Source: Aplectana chamaeleonis
Lineage: Eukaryota > Nematoda > Chromadorea > Rhabditida > Cosmocercidae
Length of the DNA stretch: 64,000 bases
Assembly: GCA_029168955.1 (NCBI GenBank)
Contig: JAPDOI010000185.1
Span: 521,001-585,000 of the forward strand
Direction: 5' to 3'
Of this stretch, positions 1 through 12,024 are shown piece after piece (positions within the stretch are counted from its first letter, which is position 1; every line of letters begins with the position of its first letter). The notes below the pieces were generated by a model. It was not told the origin of the DNA and searched no databases. It was given only the letters and a program-made list of their open reading frames with translations. Both the position numbers and the translations under genes were made by a program.

Positions 1-146
1 GGGCACCAAAACGCTTGGTTGCAGCTGTTAATTTGCCGCTCCTGGCTCGTTTTCTCCCGTTCTTTCGACACTGGGAGCCTAGGATCCTTCTCGCCTATCA
101 TTTCACTGTGGAAAGTCAACGAGGATGATCATCGTGAACGCTGCCT
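1..146. repeat. TTAA-MITE family A, right end (cut by window start)
   Basis: The element ends with TCGTGAACGCTGCCT followed by TTAA (147-150), the right terminus shared by all family A copies here. Its interior (CTGGCTCGTTTTC, then TTCTTTCGAC) matches the right half of the copy at 23757-24242. The left end lies outside the window. Confidence 0.8.
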
Positions 147-759
147 TTAATTACGAATTTTTGTCTCAATCGACATAAATGACAAAGGTTGCTTGCCTCT
201 GAAAAAGTTTTCACAATTCACCTAAATAATCATAGTTATTATTATATTAATTGTTCAGTTTTGTTTTCAAATCTTTGTTATTTTCTGATCTTCCTTCGTT
301 TCCGAATTTACTTTGCGGAAATTTTCAGCCATTTTCTCTCGTTTCTGAAAATCATGAAAAATCTGCACAACCCTGGTTGTGAGTCTGATCAACAGAACCT
401 CGTCGTACTTCCACAGAATGCTGAACCGAGCTCCCTGGGCAGAGTCACGAAAAGCGCCATTTGAATTGTTCTCTTCTTAGCCAATGCTATTTATGAAATG
501 AAGTATTTTTTGTAGAAGTATGTGATGTTTTCATTGACCACCTAATCAGATTTTGTAGTGGATTCGAAGTGAGCCCAAGAACTGAATCGAGTCCGACCGA
601 GATTCTGCTCATTTACTCTTCTACCCGCTCCCAGGTGTTGGCCGATGGCTAGGTTAATGGATGGAAGAAGCGCCTTTCAGAACGGACCAAGTTACTGGTC
701 CGTGCTGCGATCCTTCGGACGACGGGTCTATCGATCCGGGCCATTTTCGGGGGGAATAT

Positions 760-1067
760 GAGTTAACACGTCGTCAGCAGCGCCAGCTGCAGCAGCCAAA
801 GAGGAGCTGAGAATGCACTTGGCGACTCAACTCAGCTCTCTTCGTCCTCAGTCCATTCAGATGACGTCGTCGTCTCCATGCTGCTCCAGCTTCTTGCCAT
901 CGCCCCAGCTCATTTCTGAGTGGAACTCCGCCTTCATCCTGACACCAAACCCGCACTCACTCCAACAGTACGCTGGGACTACGACCAACGGTCTCACATT
1001 ATGCGCGCATGCTGTGTCAGTGATAAATGTCCAATTCGCCATCACCGCTCCATCACTCCGCTATTGA
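760..1067 (+). other. Open frame of uncertain status
   Basis: A + strand frame is open from just after a TGA near 759 to a TGA at 1065. It carries a short Ala-rich stretch followed by a Ser/Pro-rich stretch. The minus strand is also open across most of the interval. No splice-site pair or known motif decides between exon and chance, so I make no functional call. Confidence 0.15.
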
Positions 1068-1722
1068 TCGATATTGATTGCATATTTATATTCTGTGTTT
1101 TAATCCAACCATACTTTTCACTGTTGCTGTTCCTGTGAATCGTCTCAGCGAGAAGTTCCTCCATATCTCCAGTTCCTCTCCAGTAGATTACTACGGTGTG
1201 ACAGTTGTTGTGCCTCTTTTTTTAGTTCTTCTGCTATTTTTATCGAACCGTCCACCAGCATGACCAGGCCTCCATCACATAAACTTCGGTAAAATGTTAG
1301 GCAATGTATCTGAAACTTACTTACTAGAAAAAAACTATGTATTGGACGGTACCCGCCCGTTTGAAACGAAATATATTCTAATCAGATGTGCTTCTGGCAA
1401 GGGAAGAATCATTGCGTTCCGTGGCCATTCCGAATGAAATAAGCGTTACTATGATCAATTTATTTTTTAAATTTTTTTAGAATTCGAGTTTTTACGTTGC
1501 AGCTGCGAACCGTTTCTCTAAAAGGAAATATAGGCGTTTTTCGCGCTTCACTCGTAGACGCATCAAAGCGTGTAATCCATGAGTCTTCGTCGCATCCTAA
1601 GATACACCGATGTGACTGCTACTCCAGGAATCATCTCATAGTGTGCTATAACGCCGGAATATGTTGCTACGATGAACGAGGCTGCGCGCCGTCATATACG
1701 AAGTCAGCTCTTATAGAGCCGT

Positions 1723-1795
1723 GAATGGTTGGCGGAGTGGGAGTGCCCGCTGCCGCGAGGAATCAGGTCACGGTTTCGAATCGATGCCGTACTCG
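1723..1795 (+). repeat. tRNA-like unit (SINE head or tRNA relic)
   Basis: A box-A-like TTGGCGGAGTGG (1729-1740) and a box-B-like GGTTTCGAATC (1772-1782) are spaced as in a tRNA gene. The B box has an extra T and I could not pair a clean acceptor stem, so a degenerate tRNA or tRNA-derived SINE is more likely than a working tRNA gene. Confidence 0.4.
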
Positions 1796-2224
1796 TATGT
1801 TTTGCACTCTTGTAAAATACCGGTTTTCATCTCGTAAAAGGTAGAGGATCAGTAGTTTTATCGTGCAAGAGCTTTTTTTTTGTAAGAAAATGAAGCATTC
1901 CAGTCGTGTGTTCATGAGAATAACGAATGAAGTGAAGTCTTGAACAATCATCAAAATCACACAGGCCTACCAATTGAGGAGGGAAGCAGTACTGAACCGG
2001 AGTTTCTAATCGTCCTGGATGGTTTTCATGATACCATGCCGCATACCATGAATAAGCGGGAAAACTTTTAAATCTTGGAACACGAAATTGAAAGTACACA
2101 AGAGAAAATCTGATCTGGCGCAAGTTCCACAAACACATTGTTTCTCAAAAAAAAGCTTTTTTGAGGACTACTGTAGGTTGTAATAGCCAAAATACCATAT
2201 TTCTATCGTAACCTACAACAATCA

Positions 2225-2440
2225 ACTTGAGTATCAAAAAAGAACGCCATTTTCGTGTTCAGCGCCCCAAATAACCCCCCCCCCTATACGACGTTTGGGC
2301 GAAATTTTTTTTACCTCCGTAGCCCCACCCACTCCATCCCACTTTTGAGAGTGCAAAGGTCGAACAAATTTTTTGCTCTGACTTTGTTCAGGGGGGGTTA
2401 TTTGGGGTGCTGATCACTAAAATGAGATCCGTTCTCGGTT
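2225..2440. repeat. Inverted pair of family G units around a C-run
   Basis: TTCAGCGCCCCAAATAACCC, followed by a C-run, is mirrored about 150 bp later by GGGGGGGTTATTTGGGGTGC. The same unit recurs widely in the window as a GTTATTTGGGGTGCTGAACAC-like module. Confidence 0.6.
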
Positions 2441-2874
2441 TTTTGGAAGATTTCTGTAGGTTACGGTAGGTACCATGCCATTTTTCTATAGAAATCTATA
2501 TATAAAAAAGCTCATAACTCCGTCTAGAGAAACGATTCGCAGCTGCAATGTAAAAGTTCGAATTCTACGTCAAAAATTGATTCTAGAAACGCATATTTCA
2601 TTTGGAATGGCCACGGCACGTAGTGATCCTTCCCTTGTGAGAGTGATTTCAAATCCAACCTTGTATTTGCAAGGTAAAGCTCCGACCCGGATTGAAGAGT
2701 TTTTTCCGACTAAAGCGTTGTCACTTTGCCGAGGGCTTTTATTATACAATGTTTTGATAAATGTAGGTATGGGACACAGCATTGATAGTCATTTTTCAAA
2801 TCTCCTAAGGCCTCAGAGATTTACAGGATATTTCCAAAAGTGAGCATTTTCATAACTTTACGAGGAAAATAGGG

Positions 2875-3018
2875 GTATGGTCGATCACTGGATGGGGGGT
2901 AGCCGCGGAGCAGCGATCTAACGTGACATCACTTGATCGATGTTCATCACTATCATTACATCCTCGCTTTCGTGCGTGTGTTCGTCGCGGATACCCTACA
3001 TCCAGTGATCGACCATAC
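2875..3018. repeat. Short palindromic element
   Basis: GTATGGTCGATCACTGGATG at the left end is mirrored exactly by CATCCAGTGATCGACCATAC at the right end. Imperfect pairing continues inward (GGGTAGCCGCGG against CCGCGGATACCC). This looks like a foldback MITE of about 144 bp. Confidence 0.75.
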
Positions 3019-3029
3019 ACGAAAGGCAA

Positions 3030-3432
3030 TTTTTAGGGTGTTCAAAAAATTGACTCGTATTGAGCTTAAAACGTCTTCCCAAAGATTGTTTTGAGTGCTA
3101 ATCACGAATATAAGGTCCATTCGTCAATAGTTTGAAAAGCTCGCATGATTTGGTCCAAAGCTTGAGAATGGGGGAAAATTTGCCTGCCAAACGCAACTTT
3201 TGACGATTTCGACAATGCCACGACGAGATCGCCTTAAAACTTCACATGGGGGTTAATCGGTGTGCCTAACACAAATCTGTGGTCCGTTTATCGATTTTTT
3301 TCGATTACGGTATGTAACGGTGGGTATACGGTAGCTCGGTTAAAGTCTCAAATTTAACTCAAAATTTTCTCTGTGGGTGTTATTTGGGACGCGGAACACG
3401 AATTTGATGTCCATCTTTCGATTTTCGAAATT
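3030..3432. repeat. Dispersed repeat family G
   Basis: This holds degenerate modules of the form TTATTTGGGACGCGGAACAC, GAATTTGATGTCC and TTACGGTATGTAACGGTGGG. The same modules recur at 3.9-5.4, 10.4-10.9, 18.5-19.1, 22.9-23.7 and 49.9 kb. The order and spacing are loose, suggesting an old, amplified non-coding repeat. Confidence 0.6.
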
Positions 3433-3436
3433 TTAA

Positions 3437-3890
3437 AGGCAGCATACACGCTCGTAAACGTGCTTCAGATAACAACGTGAATCGAACCGTTAGGCTTACA
3501 ACATAATGCCTACGCGTTTTGAAGCGTCAAAAACGACCCATAATACATGAGTAGCAAGTTTGGCCCCGCCCGTATTTTCACGCCCCCTGTATTTGGCTCC
3601 CTCCTCCAAGGCAAGGTTTCTGGATCATCCTCGCCGTCAATGACGTGTGTGGTTTACTTGTCAGGCAATCTACCAACAGTAAAGACGGTGGGGATGACCC
3701 AGCAGTGTTGCGTTGGAGGAGGGGGCCAAATACAGGAGGTGGGAAAATACGGGCGGGACCAAACTTGCTACTCATGTAGCGGCATTATGAGTTGTTTTTA
3801 ACGCTTTAAAATGCGTAGGCATTATGTTGTAATCCATACGGTTCGTTCACGTTGTTATCTCAACCACGTTTACGAGCGTGTATGCTGCCT
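3437..3890. mobile_element. TTAA-MITE family B copy 1
   Basis: The element is flanked by TTAA (3433-3436 and 3891-3894). The ends are AGGCAGCATACACGCTCGTA and its mirror TACGAGCGTGTATGCTGCCT. Pairing continues almost to the centre, including mirrored CGGGCGGG / CCCGCCCG blocks, so the whole 454 bp is one imperfect hairpin. Open frames inside are by-products of the palindrome. Confidence 0.85.
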
Positions 3891-3944
3891 TTAAGGTAAG
3901 TAATGCCAGTTAAAAGGCATTATGCATACCATAGCCTATAGTAA

Positions 3945-4455
3945 CCCTAAGTCTGGTGGCAAATAGACCCAGATTCGCGTTCAGCGCCCTAAATAACCCC
4001 CAGTTGAAAGTTTAGCCGAATACGAAGTTTTTTTCCAACACCCCAAAAAATCTTTGATGGTTCCCTTACTCTTTTGTGAAGCAAGGAAAATGCCCATTTT
4101 TTGGAAAACCCCGGAGCTATTTAGGGAATTTCAAGCGCGGGTCATTTACGTACATACTGTCACAGTCCTACAGCTACGACAACGTGGTTTTCCGAATCGT
4201 CACGGTGCGGGTAAAAGAGTCCCTAGATAGTGGAATCAACGCATTTATTAGGATTCAGCCATTTGTTAGGGGTGTTCCAAAAATGGTTTCGGATCTGGCT
4301 CGAGACTTTTTTTCGGGGGTTACCCGGGGGCTCTGAACAGTAGATTATGGTCGATCAAACAATATTTTAAATTTCGACAGGTTTGGTTCGAAGCCCCCCA
4401 GCGTGGACAGATTTCCTGGGCAAAATGCTACTTCTTATGACTTCCAAAACGCTTC
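3945..4455. repeat. Dispersed repeat family G block
   Basis: This contains GTTCAGCGCCCTAAATAACC, the family G module, and further degenerate units. The frame at 4076-4336 lies inside this repeat and is not called as a gene. Confidence 0.5.
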
Positions 4456-4460
4456 GACAC

Positions 4461-4910
4461 ACTCGTATAATTTGTTGAGAAGGCCGCGCGAGGACGCGTT
4501 CTCACGTCTTTAGCGTCCCTTTTTAGTTCGTAACTCCCTTCATATCGATCTGGAAAACTATTTACGATTCCAGTTAGAAGAACTATACAAGCCTATAGCG
4601 GTTTTCATTGTTTGAGTTGGGACAAAAAAGTTGGGGGTGATTTTTTCGGAGTGCCCTACAGAATACAAATGCAGTTTGTATGCTGCATGGCGCTATGTGT
4701 GCTGTATAACGATCTGGAAATGTCATATCGTTTTTTTTCTCGATTACTGAACCCTGGCAAGCATTATATTATTGTAGGATAGCCCTTCGCACCTGGATCA
4801 TAAATAATTTTTCAGATCTGTGTGAAGTTGATTTGAAGGAAGTTAGAGAAAGGGACGCTAAAGAAGCGAAAACGCGTCCCAGTCCGTCTTCTGACCAACT
4901 CCTACGAGAG
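4461..4910. mobile_element. Palindromic element family R copy 1
   Basis: The left end (ACTCGTATAATTTGTTGAGA) and right end (TCTGACCAACTCCTACGAG) are inverted. Inside, the TTTAGCGTCCC / GGGACGCTAAA arms also mirror. The arrangement and sequence match the copy at 40705-41173. Confidence 0.65.
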
Positions 4911-5390
4911 TTAGTTTATTTGGAGTGCTCAACACAAATCTGGGGTGGTTTCATTGATTTTTTCATAGATTAAGATATGTTACGGTGGGTATACGGTAGT
5001 TCGATCAAAGCCTCAGATCTAGCGAGAAACCTCTGTGCGGGGTAGTTTTGATTGCTAGCAACGAATTTGAGGTTCATTAACCGCGTTCCGAAATCCTAAG
5101 GTAGGTATGTAACTCCAGTTTAATGGCATTATACTCACCGTAACGTACAGTGAGTCTCAGAATATTGAGAAACGAACCCCACATTCGTATTCTGAACGTC
5201 GAATTACCTTCAAAAAAGTTTTGAGTTAAATCTGAAAAGTGTTTTCGTGAACACTCCGACAATTGCCTGATCGGCGTCCTTACCTTTTCGCGCAACTAAG
5301 AAAAGCCTTCCGTAAATCCGGCTCGTAGATCTCCGTAGCATCTACAAACCTAGATTCGGAAGTACTCTCGGAAGGACACCTAAATAGAAT
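4911..5390. repeat. Dispersed repeat family G block
   Basis: This contains TTATTTGGAGTGCTCAACAC and TACGGTGGGTATACGGTAG, typical family G modules, in degenerate order. No gene is seen. Confidence 0.5.
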
Positions 5391-5419
5391 ACAATTTGTT
5401 GCGAACGGCTGGTTATTCC

Positions 5420-6830
5420 GGTGGTTTCTTTGTTAGACTGTATGGAGATCAGGTGTTTCAGTGCAGCGCCCAGTGGATTTGTATAGTTACATATGTTGCA
5501 AACCTTTCCATACTATGTGGAATAGGGATGAGCGATGAATGCAGCCGCTTGAACGTTTTCCCCAATTTCTCTTCAGACTTGACTTGATTGAATGCATGGA
5601 AAAAGATAATACGATTTTCTTAGCGGGCTATGTCTTCAACGGAGAATAGATGCCTTTATATAGTTCCCAGAATCAGTGTATCGATTGGGCAGATTCCGAA
5701 GCAGTCGTCGCATATGATTCATCTGATGGCTGGCGAAGGTTGATGAAGAGACAGACCATCGGACGGCGTCGTCTTGATTCGACTGTGCGCCTCCTGGAAG
5801 TGTTTACTCTCATCGATCACTAACTCTCAAATGTTAATCCTACCTGTCCGTCCCCAACTCCAGTTTTATCAATGTTTCTGGCAAATATTTTGACTTTTTC
5901 AAGCCCCGCCGTCGCTGTGTCAAAGCAGCACTGCCGCTCCTCCGCCGCAATCCCTCTAGGAAGGCATTGATTGTCTGATGCCCTGCCTGTGAATCAGCTT
6001 CTTCCTATTCTTCTTCCTCTTCAGGACCTTTCAGTCTATCCTTCGCCTATTCCTTGATCTTCGACATGAGAAACACTTATCAATGTCGAAAAAATCCGTC
6101 TCCACTCTCTAGCACGCCTAATCCGCCTTAAAAAGATCATTTGGTGTGGTTTGATCGGACTTATATCATGGCAAGTGCTGTCCAAAAGGAACTGAACTAC
6201 TCATTTGGATCTTGAACGCCTGAAATAGAAAAGAATTCACGCAAAGGTTTCATGTCTCAAGCGATTTCATCCGTTTCTATTTTCATATTATTCCTTGTGA
6301 GAATGAGCACAATTTTTTTCGTCTCAAATCATGAATGATGTCATTCCCTGCTTATATGAGTAGCCAGCTGTGTGTTTATTTTTCATCAATTATTTATCAA
6401 AATCACCGTTTTTAGTCTTCTCCCATTCAAACTTCTGCTCTCATTGTCAGTGATGTTTCTCGAAAGAATCGATTCCATTATTGAGTTATGCTTTTGCTAC
6501 CTGAATTTCAAGTTAGTCCGAGACCATCTTTAATTTTGAGATCGTCTGATGAATGAAATGTTCCTTTCAGCAGACGATCTCAAAGTTCATGGATAGAACG
6601 AAACTGACGGAGAAACCGGTAGGAAGGCCAGAAGTACTTACAAGAAATGCCGTGGTCTCACTTTACTCGCTTTGCTCTCACTATCAGAGAAGTTGTTTGT
6701 TGGGGCGATAAAATCTTTCATATTTACGCGTTCTTTAGAATTAGCGCTTATCGCTTCTTGGATTTTTTTAGAATTATTATTTTGCTTTAGGCTTGAAAGA
6801 CACAGTCCAAACTCGTTTTTAATTCAAAAC
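5420..6830. other. No recognised gene
   Basis: This is AT-rich single-copy-looking sequence. The frame at 5396-5587 and scattered short frames lack splice support and known motifs. A small inverted pair (AGATCGTCTGATGA / AGCAGACGATCTCAAAG) occurs around 6540-6585. Nothing else is supported. Confidence 0.4.
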
Positions 6831-6834
6831 TTAA

Positions 6835-7299
6835 AGGCAGTGTTCACGATAAAAGTCGTTTTTCTGTTTTTCCACCTATCTTGAAAACGGTCCCATGCTG
6901 ATTCCAATGATGTCCCTGGAGTAGTACAAGACCCCCTGGAAACGGAGTTATGGCCCCTCGAAATCCAGCAAGGGAAGAATTGTGGACGAGTTGTCCGAGG
7001 CTTGTAACTCCTGTTTTTCGCAGCCGATGTGTGCGAGCTGACCTGAGTAAAGAGAGACGTTGAGAATGAAGGGAAGAACGGGGCTTTTGATCGGAAACCA
7101 TCGCTCATCTAACCACGAATTCAGGGAAACTGTTATAGGACGTGGGCGGAGTGGCCCAATGGGTAGACTGGCCCACGAGATTTTCACCCACTTACCGGCC
7201 GTTTTTCGTCGCACTTCCGCTCTTAATCTTCTTATAGGGACCCAGAGCTTACGTTTTAGCCAAAAAAAGGGCAAACTTTTTTCTTCGTGAACACTGCCT
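6835..7299. mobile_element. TTAA-MITE family A copy 2
   Basis: Flanked by TTAA at 6831-6834 and 7300-7303. The ends are AGGCAGTGTTCACGA and its mirror TCGTGAACACTGCCT. The long minus-strand frame at 6948-7487 crosses the right boundary into flanking DNA and is not a gene call. Confidence 0.9.
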
Positions 7300-7557
7300 T
7301 TAAGTTTGATATCATGGCCGGCCGCTGCGCATAATAACCCTACAAAGGCGGAATCGCAACTCCTCAGAATAAGAGAGAAAGCATTCCTTCCGCCCACAAA
7401 TCCTTTCCCTCCGCCCATTTCAGGACTTTCCGAATCACAAGCAACGAGACGCGCAATGGATTTTAACGAAAATCCATGTTCTTCCATTTCTTATCGGTCT
7501 AGCCTTTTAATGTAGTCTTCTCCAGTGCCATTGCTGCGGATGGCAAGAAAAAACGAG

Positions 7558-7845
7558 CCCGGGACAACTCGTCCACGGATATCTCGCCGTTCGAATTCGC
7601 GATCTTTGAGGGGATATAACTCCATTCGTGGAAAGTTCTGAACGATTCTGGAGACACCATTGTGATCAGCGCGAAATTCTCTCCAAGCTAAGCAGAAAAA
7701 CTGGAAACAGTTCTGAGGAACAGTTCTCTTCAGTTTCTTACTTATTTGAGAATACTTTGATCCCGCGTTTGTCAGGGTTGTTACAGGTTGTGCCCCGAGC
7801 GAAATATAAACAAATCACCCCTAAGTTTGAACGGTGCCTTTAGCG
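7558..7845. repeat. Family C-like fragment
   Basis: GGACAACTCGTCCAC, CATTGTGATCAGCG and CTCTCCAAGC follow the same order as the right half of the family C copy at 59870-60352. The fragment ends GGTGCCTTTAG, a decayed terminus. Confidence 0.55.
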
Positions 7846-8347
7846 CACTTTCGCATTTTTTGTCGTGATTTTCGTTACTCATTGTAACCATTGTCATTGT
7901 AACTGCTTGGTTTTGGGAAGTCGAGATCGGGAATCTTCGTAAACACTACCTTTGAACAAAAGCCAACTTGGTTAAATTTGGCCCGTCGTTATACTTGTTC
8001 CTGGGATGAGATTGAGTAATCCGATGAATCAACATTTTGCGTCCATACCAAAATGGCGGGAGCTGCCTTTGGTTTCCAGAGACTACGTCAGAGGAAAGGT
8101 TCGCATAACTGCCGCCAGAGCCGAATCCGTCGTCGCATTAATAAAACCACAATTACCGGTTACTCAAAAAAAATAGAATATCTTTTTTTGATTTCATGAA
8201 TGCGAAAAAATCAACTTTGGCATTGAATATCAGAACTTTCCCCTCTAATGCCATCTCAGGAAGTTAAAGACAGCTCGATCCATTTTGATGTATGGTAAAT
8301 CCGAAAAATTAATTGATCGGACTATTCTATCTTATTTAAGGAACAAG

Positions 8348-8618
8348 TACAATTCATCTACGTAATCGCGTTCAGCCCGCAAAGTGTACGCTGATTGCGA
8401 AAGCGTGTTGCGACGCGGTTCCGAGGCTCCTCATTGTCAGACAGGAATGCCGGATCACCCGGGCGGTTTTTGCCTTTTTCTCGCAGCGGCAAAAAAAGGC
8501 GAAAACCGCCCGGGTGATCCGACTTCCCTGTTTGAGAATCCTCTAATTCGCGCCGCGACACGCTTTCGCAATCAGCATGCACTTTGCGGACTGAACGCGA
8601 TTGCGTAGGTGAACTGTA
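8348..8618. mobile_element. TA-flanked palindromic MITE
   Basis: TACAATTCATCTACGTAATC is mirrored by GATTGCGTAGGTGAACTGTA. Pairing continues through GCGAAAGCGTGTTGCG and CGGATCACCCGGGCGG to a central loop, giving a 271-bp near-perfect foldback. The frames on both strands here are hairpin by-products. Confidence 0.85.
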
Positions 8619-8875
8619 TAGCCCTTGCATATCATTGGGTCGTTGAGTTACCTTATAAGATCAGACAAAAGATTCTCCCAAATTGTTGAAGCTACATAAT
8701 TTGTGTAATAAAGTTCCGGAGCAAGCTCGATGACAGTTGCGAACTGTTGAATTCGAGCGAACAATTCGCGATGCCTTGATTGTTGAGTTTTTGCTCTTTC
8801 CGCGTATGGAGAGGGAAACGGCAAGCGATTCAGCAAAGTTCCCGAGATTACACAACATTGGCTCATTCCATACTC

Positions 8876-9055
8876 AGACGTTCGCTGTTGTCCACAGGAC
8901 ACGAATGAGATGTCACCTCACGCAATGCTCCCTGTAGACATCCAAAAGGGGCATGGATCGCCCCTCGAGAACTGCCCGTCGCCCCCCTCCTTGGTGCCGT
9001 AGACAACCTATCCGCGGGAACGCTTTCGCTGTAGACATCCCATCAGAGGAGGATC
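8876..9055 (-). repeat. GTAGACA-type repeat, copy 1 (inverted)
   Basis: CAGACGTTCGCTGTTGTCCA is the mirror of the sequence ending the block at 12025-12297. Both blocks also carry spaced TGTAGACA units (8935, 8999, 9032 here). The pair is an inverted dispersed repeat with no gene in it. Confidence 0.5.
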
Positions 9056-9153
9056 TCCATCCCCGATTCCGCGTTCACATCCTATCAACACCCTGCAGAC
9101 CTGATATTACCATCCCAGTGAAGCATAAACCGCTTTATGACGTCACCCCTTGA

Positions 9154-9929
9154 GGGCAGCATACACACTCACAAACATGGTGGAGATAACAGCATAAATA
9201 GGACCGCACGGCTCCTACCATGTCGTCTACGACGTTTGAAGCGTCAAAAACCATCCAGGATGACAAGATGTGACAATGTGTGAGCAATCTTGCCTTCCAC
9301 GTCTGTATTTCCCACCCGATCGAGTACGAGAATTAGAAATGAAACTTGAGAAAACATGTGATAAGATAGAGTGATAGCACTAACTCATGGGAGCGCACGA
9401 GAGAAATAGCTTGATTTGCTTGAATGTAACATGTCTGCATACCAATTAACTCTCGTCCATTTTGGAGAATGCCGCTCTACTTTGGCTGACTTTTTGAAAT
9501 GTTGTTTCTCTCGTGCATTCCCATTTGCTAATGCTATCACTCTAACTTATCACATGTTTTCTCAAAATCTTTTTTCTTTTCTTCTCTTTTCTCATTCTCG
9601 TACTCGAATGGGTGGGAAAACACCGGCGTGGAAGGCAAGATTGCTCAAAAATTGCCAAGTATATCCTGTTTCCGAGTGTGATTTATTTCCGTTCGTCGCG
9701 TGCGTCTGCGTGCGTACGCTGCGTCTCCTTCTCCCCACAATTTCTCGCTGTCTCTACCTTCGCTCCGCACAAGCGCGCGAGAGAACAGAGTAAATCCGGC
9801 TCGGAACCAGAGAATATTGCCATCCTGGATGGTTTTTGGCGCTTCAAACATATTTGACGACATGGTAGGGGCCGTGCGCTCCTATTTATGCTGTTACCTC
9901 GACCACGTTTGTGAGCGTGTATGCTGCCT
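9154..9929. mobile_element. TTAA-MITE family B copy 2, with an internal insertion
   Basis: The flanks are TTGA (9150-9153) and TTAA (9930-9933). Terminal arms of about 75 bp mirror each other (GCAGCATACACACTCACAAA against TTTGTGAGCGTGTATGCTGC). Inner arms around 9350-9560 also mirror (AACATGTGATAAGATAGAGT and its complement). The 9680-9795 segment is an extra small MITE. Confidence 0.85.
9675..9800 (-). mobile_element. Small MITE with CTCTGTTTCC-type ends, copy 1
   Basis: The reverse complement reads CTCTGTT...GGAGCGAAGGTAGAGACAGC...GGAAACAGG. It matches the 30298-30416 copy over about 110 bp. It sits inside the family B element, so it inserted later or was carried along. Confidence 0.6.
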
Positions 9930-10050
9930 TTAAACGGCGGTATGCCTTCTTTCGAAACTTGGTGATGAGGCCCGATTTTCCTTATTTCAGTTCTAATCCA
10001 AGCGGAACAGAGAAATTGGACCCTCTCAATCAAATTTTCAAGAGAGAAAC

Positions 10051-10199
10051 TAACATTGGCGTGGATCCTAATGAGACCTTTCGTTCCTCTTTGGAGGTTG
10101 GCGCAAACTCGGTGCACCTACGTAATAGCATATGACACCGAGTTTGCGCCAACCTTCGAGAGTAAACGCGAGGTCTCATTAGGATCTATACCGACGTTA
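10051..10199. mobile_element. Palindromic MITE with GGTTGGCGC core, copy 1
   Basis: TAACATTGGCG...GATCCTAATGAGACC mirrors GGTCTCATTAGGATC...CGACGTTA. The central stem is GGTTGGCGCAAACTCGGTG and its exact complement. The same core occurs in the hairpin at 38963-39105 and, decayed, at 46433-46562. Confidence 0.8.
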
Positions 10200-10379
10200 C
10201 ATTATTTTAATAATGATGTCCTTATGCGGACTACACTCTACTGCTTCCAAATGAACTACTATAAGTTATACAAACCATTCCAAATGAAATGTACTTTTCT
10301 AGAGCCAGTTTCGGACGTGGAGTCCAAATATGCTCTTTGCACCTGCCTAGAGTCACCCTGGAAAACGTTATAGCAGTTT

Positions 10380-10965
10380 TTTTCTCCGATTTTTGTACCT
10401 ATTGCACCCTCGAAAAAAGCGCATTAATTTTATGAAAATCCGGAAACAGACCTCATAATCGTGTTCAGGGCCCGAAACAGCCCCCCAAGGCAAAGTTTGG
10501 TTGAAAGCGCATTCTCCGAGCTATGTGCAGACTGATGGCGTTCTTGCCTTGCATGGATTTTCGGCTCAGCGTTCAGTTATATCAATTACGGGGTACAGAA
10601 AGCGTTGAAAAAAATTTTTCTCCAGATTTGACTTAAAATTCAACCTGGGGGTGATTTGTGGTGCTAATCACGAATCTGAGGTCTACCTGTGGTTTTTCCT
10701 AAGTTCGACTAAATTTGTTCAAAGCTTCCCACCGGCAGAAAAATTAGACGGCAAAATCGACTTTCGACGATTTCTGGAATGTGACTAAAGATGTGGCTCA
10801 AATCGTTCTTTTGGGGTTTATTTGAAGTGCTCAACACGAATCTGATGTCAGTTTATATATTCTTGACAGTTTACAATAGATTACGTTGGGTATACGGTAT
10901 AGTTGTACACGAACGAAATTTTTGAAAAAATTTTCGATATTTTTTTCGTTCGTTCGAAAATTCGT
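10380..10965. repeat. Dispersed repeat family G block
   Basis: Modules GTGTTCAGGGCCCGAAACAG, GGTGCTAATCACGAATCTGA and AAGTGCTCAACACGAATCTG occur here, followed by a small AACGAAATTTTTG / ATTTTTTTCGTTCG foldback near 10915-10955. No gene is seen. Confidence 0.55.
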
Positions 10966-10974
10966 CGAGCACAG

Positions 10975-11420
10975 TCAGAGAACGTGCTGCTAGGGAGCAC
11001 GTGCTCTTATAGTGTTTCAGATTACAGCACGTGCCCCGACAAATAAAACTTTCAATGCGTGCATGATACACATTCAACTCGATGAAAAAAGGATTTCCCA
11101 AAAATGGAAAGAATGCGAAAAACTCTTGAGGCGGGACACAGATGCCGGCAGCCGCGCTGGTTCAATTACACTAGTTTGCGGTGCTTTGCTTGCCCAGCCG
11201 TTGGAGACCTCGTTCAACCAATCGCGGCCCCAGATGGTGCCCGGCGAGCTGGCTGAGTCGCATGTCGCAGTGCCGGGCGCGTCGCGTGCCGATGTGCAGC
11301 TACGATAACGCTGGACCAGCTCGCAGCACGTGCTCCTGCGATTAAATTTTGCAACACGTGCTCCTACGGTGAAATTTTGCAGCACGCGCTGTTTTTTGGA
11401 GCACGTGTCCCTGCAATACG
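10975..11420. repeat. CACGTGCT-rich repeat
   Basis: The hexamer CACGTG followed by CT or CC recurs at about 10998, 11033, 11327, 11357 and 11403. Several copies sit in longer repeats of the form GCAACACGTGCTCCTACGG. A related AGCACGTGCT unit is at 28707. These could be E-box-like, but the repeat structure suggests repeat-derived sequence, not a regulatory cluster. Confidence 0.45.
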
Positions 11421-12024
11421 CTCTTTCAATGGGAGTGGTCACTCGAGTTGGATACATATTCGACACGCATTCGGCACGCACATTTTTGAGCTCGCAAGGT
11501 TCTCCATTTTGCTGATCCCGGACTACGCTAAAACGGCTCACCTTGTTAACCAGAAAAGGTGATATCGGCTAACTACGCTTATTTTTTTAATCTAATTTTT
11601 TTTCATCTCGCTACATTTACCTTTCCTCGAGTATTGGCAACATGGATGGGAATCAGGGTAAATGAACACCCCCGAATGATCAGAGATTCCTGACAATCAA
11701 CTAAAAATGACGCAAATGACACACATAAAGGGATGGAAAAAATCAAAATCTGCCTACGAAGGCAGTTGCTGAAAGCTCCGTAAACCACGGAAACCTTCGA
11801 GTCCATCACGGGGAACTCCGCAAGGTGCATCTCTCGGCATGCCACCAACACCCCTTCCACGGAAAGACGTTATTAAAAAGCGAATCACAGATCTCTTATA
11901 ATTAAAAAAAGAGAAGAATTACCATGGAAGTCAACAGCATCATCAAAAAATAAAACGAATCGCAAATCTCATATAACCGAAAATGAGAACTTGGACGGCA
12001 CGATCTTCGTGATACATCGATTGA

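Noticed and set aside
346..390. ATG at about 354 with a phase-1 GTGAGT donor after 8 codons
   Set aside because: Such matches are expected by chance every several kilobases. It is short, directly beside a MITE, and 47 kb from exon 2.
6948..7487. 179-codon minus-strand frame
   Set aside because: It runs through a family A MITE and its right boundary. Similar frames appear in other copies simply because the DNA is shared.
8384..8630. Frames of 74 and 90 codons on both strands
   Set aside because: They mirror each other because the DNA is one long hairpin.
10975..11420. Cluster of CACGTG sites as an E-box enhancer
   Set aside because: The sites lie in longer repeated units, so their number is explained by repeat duplication.
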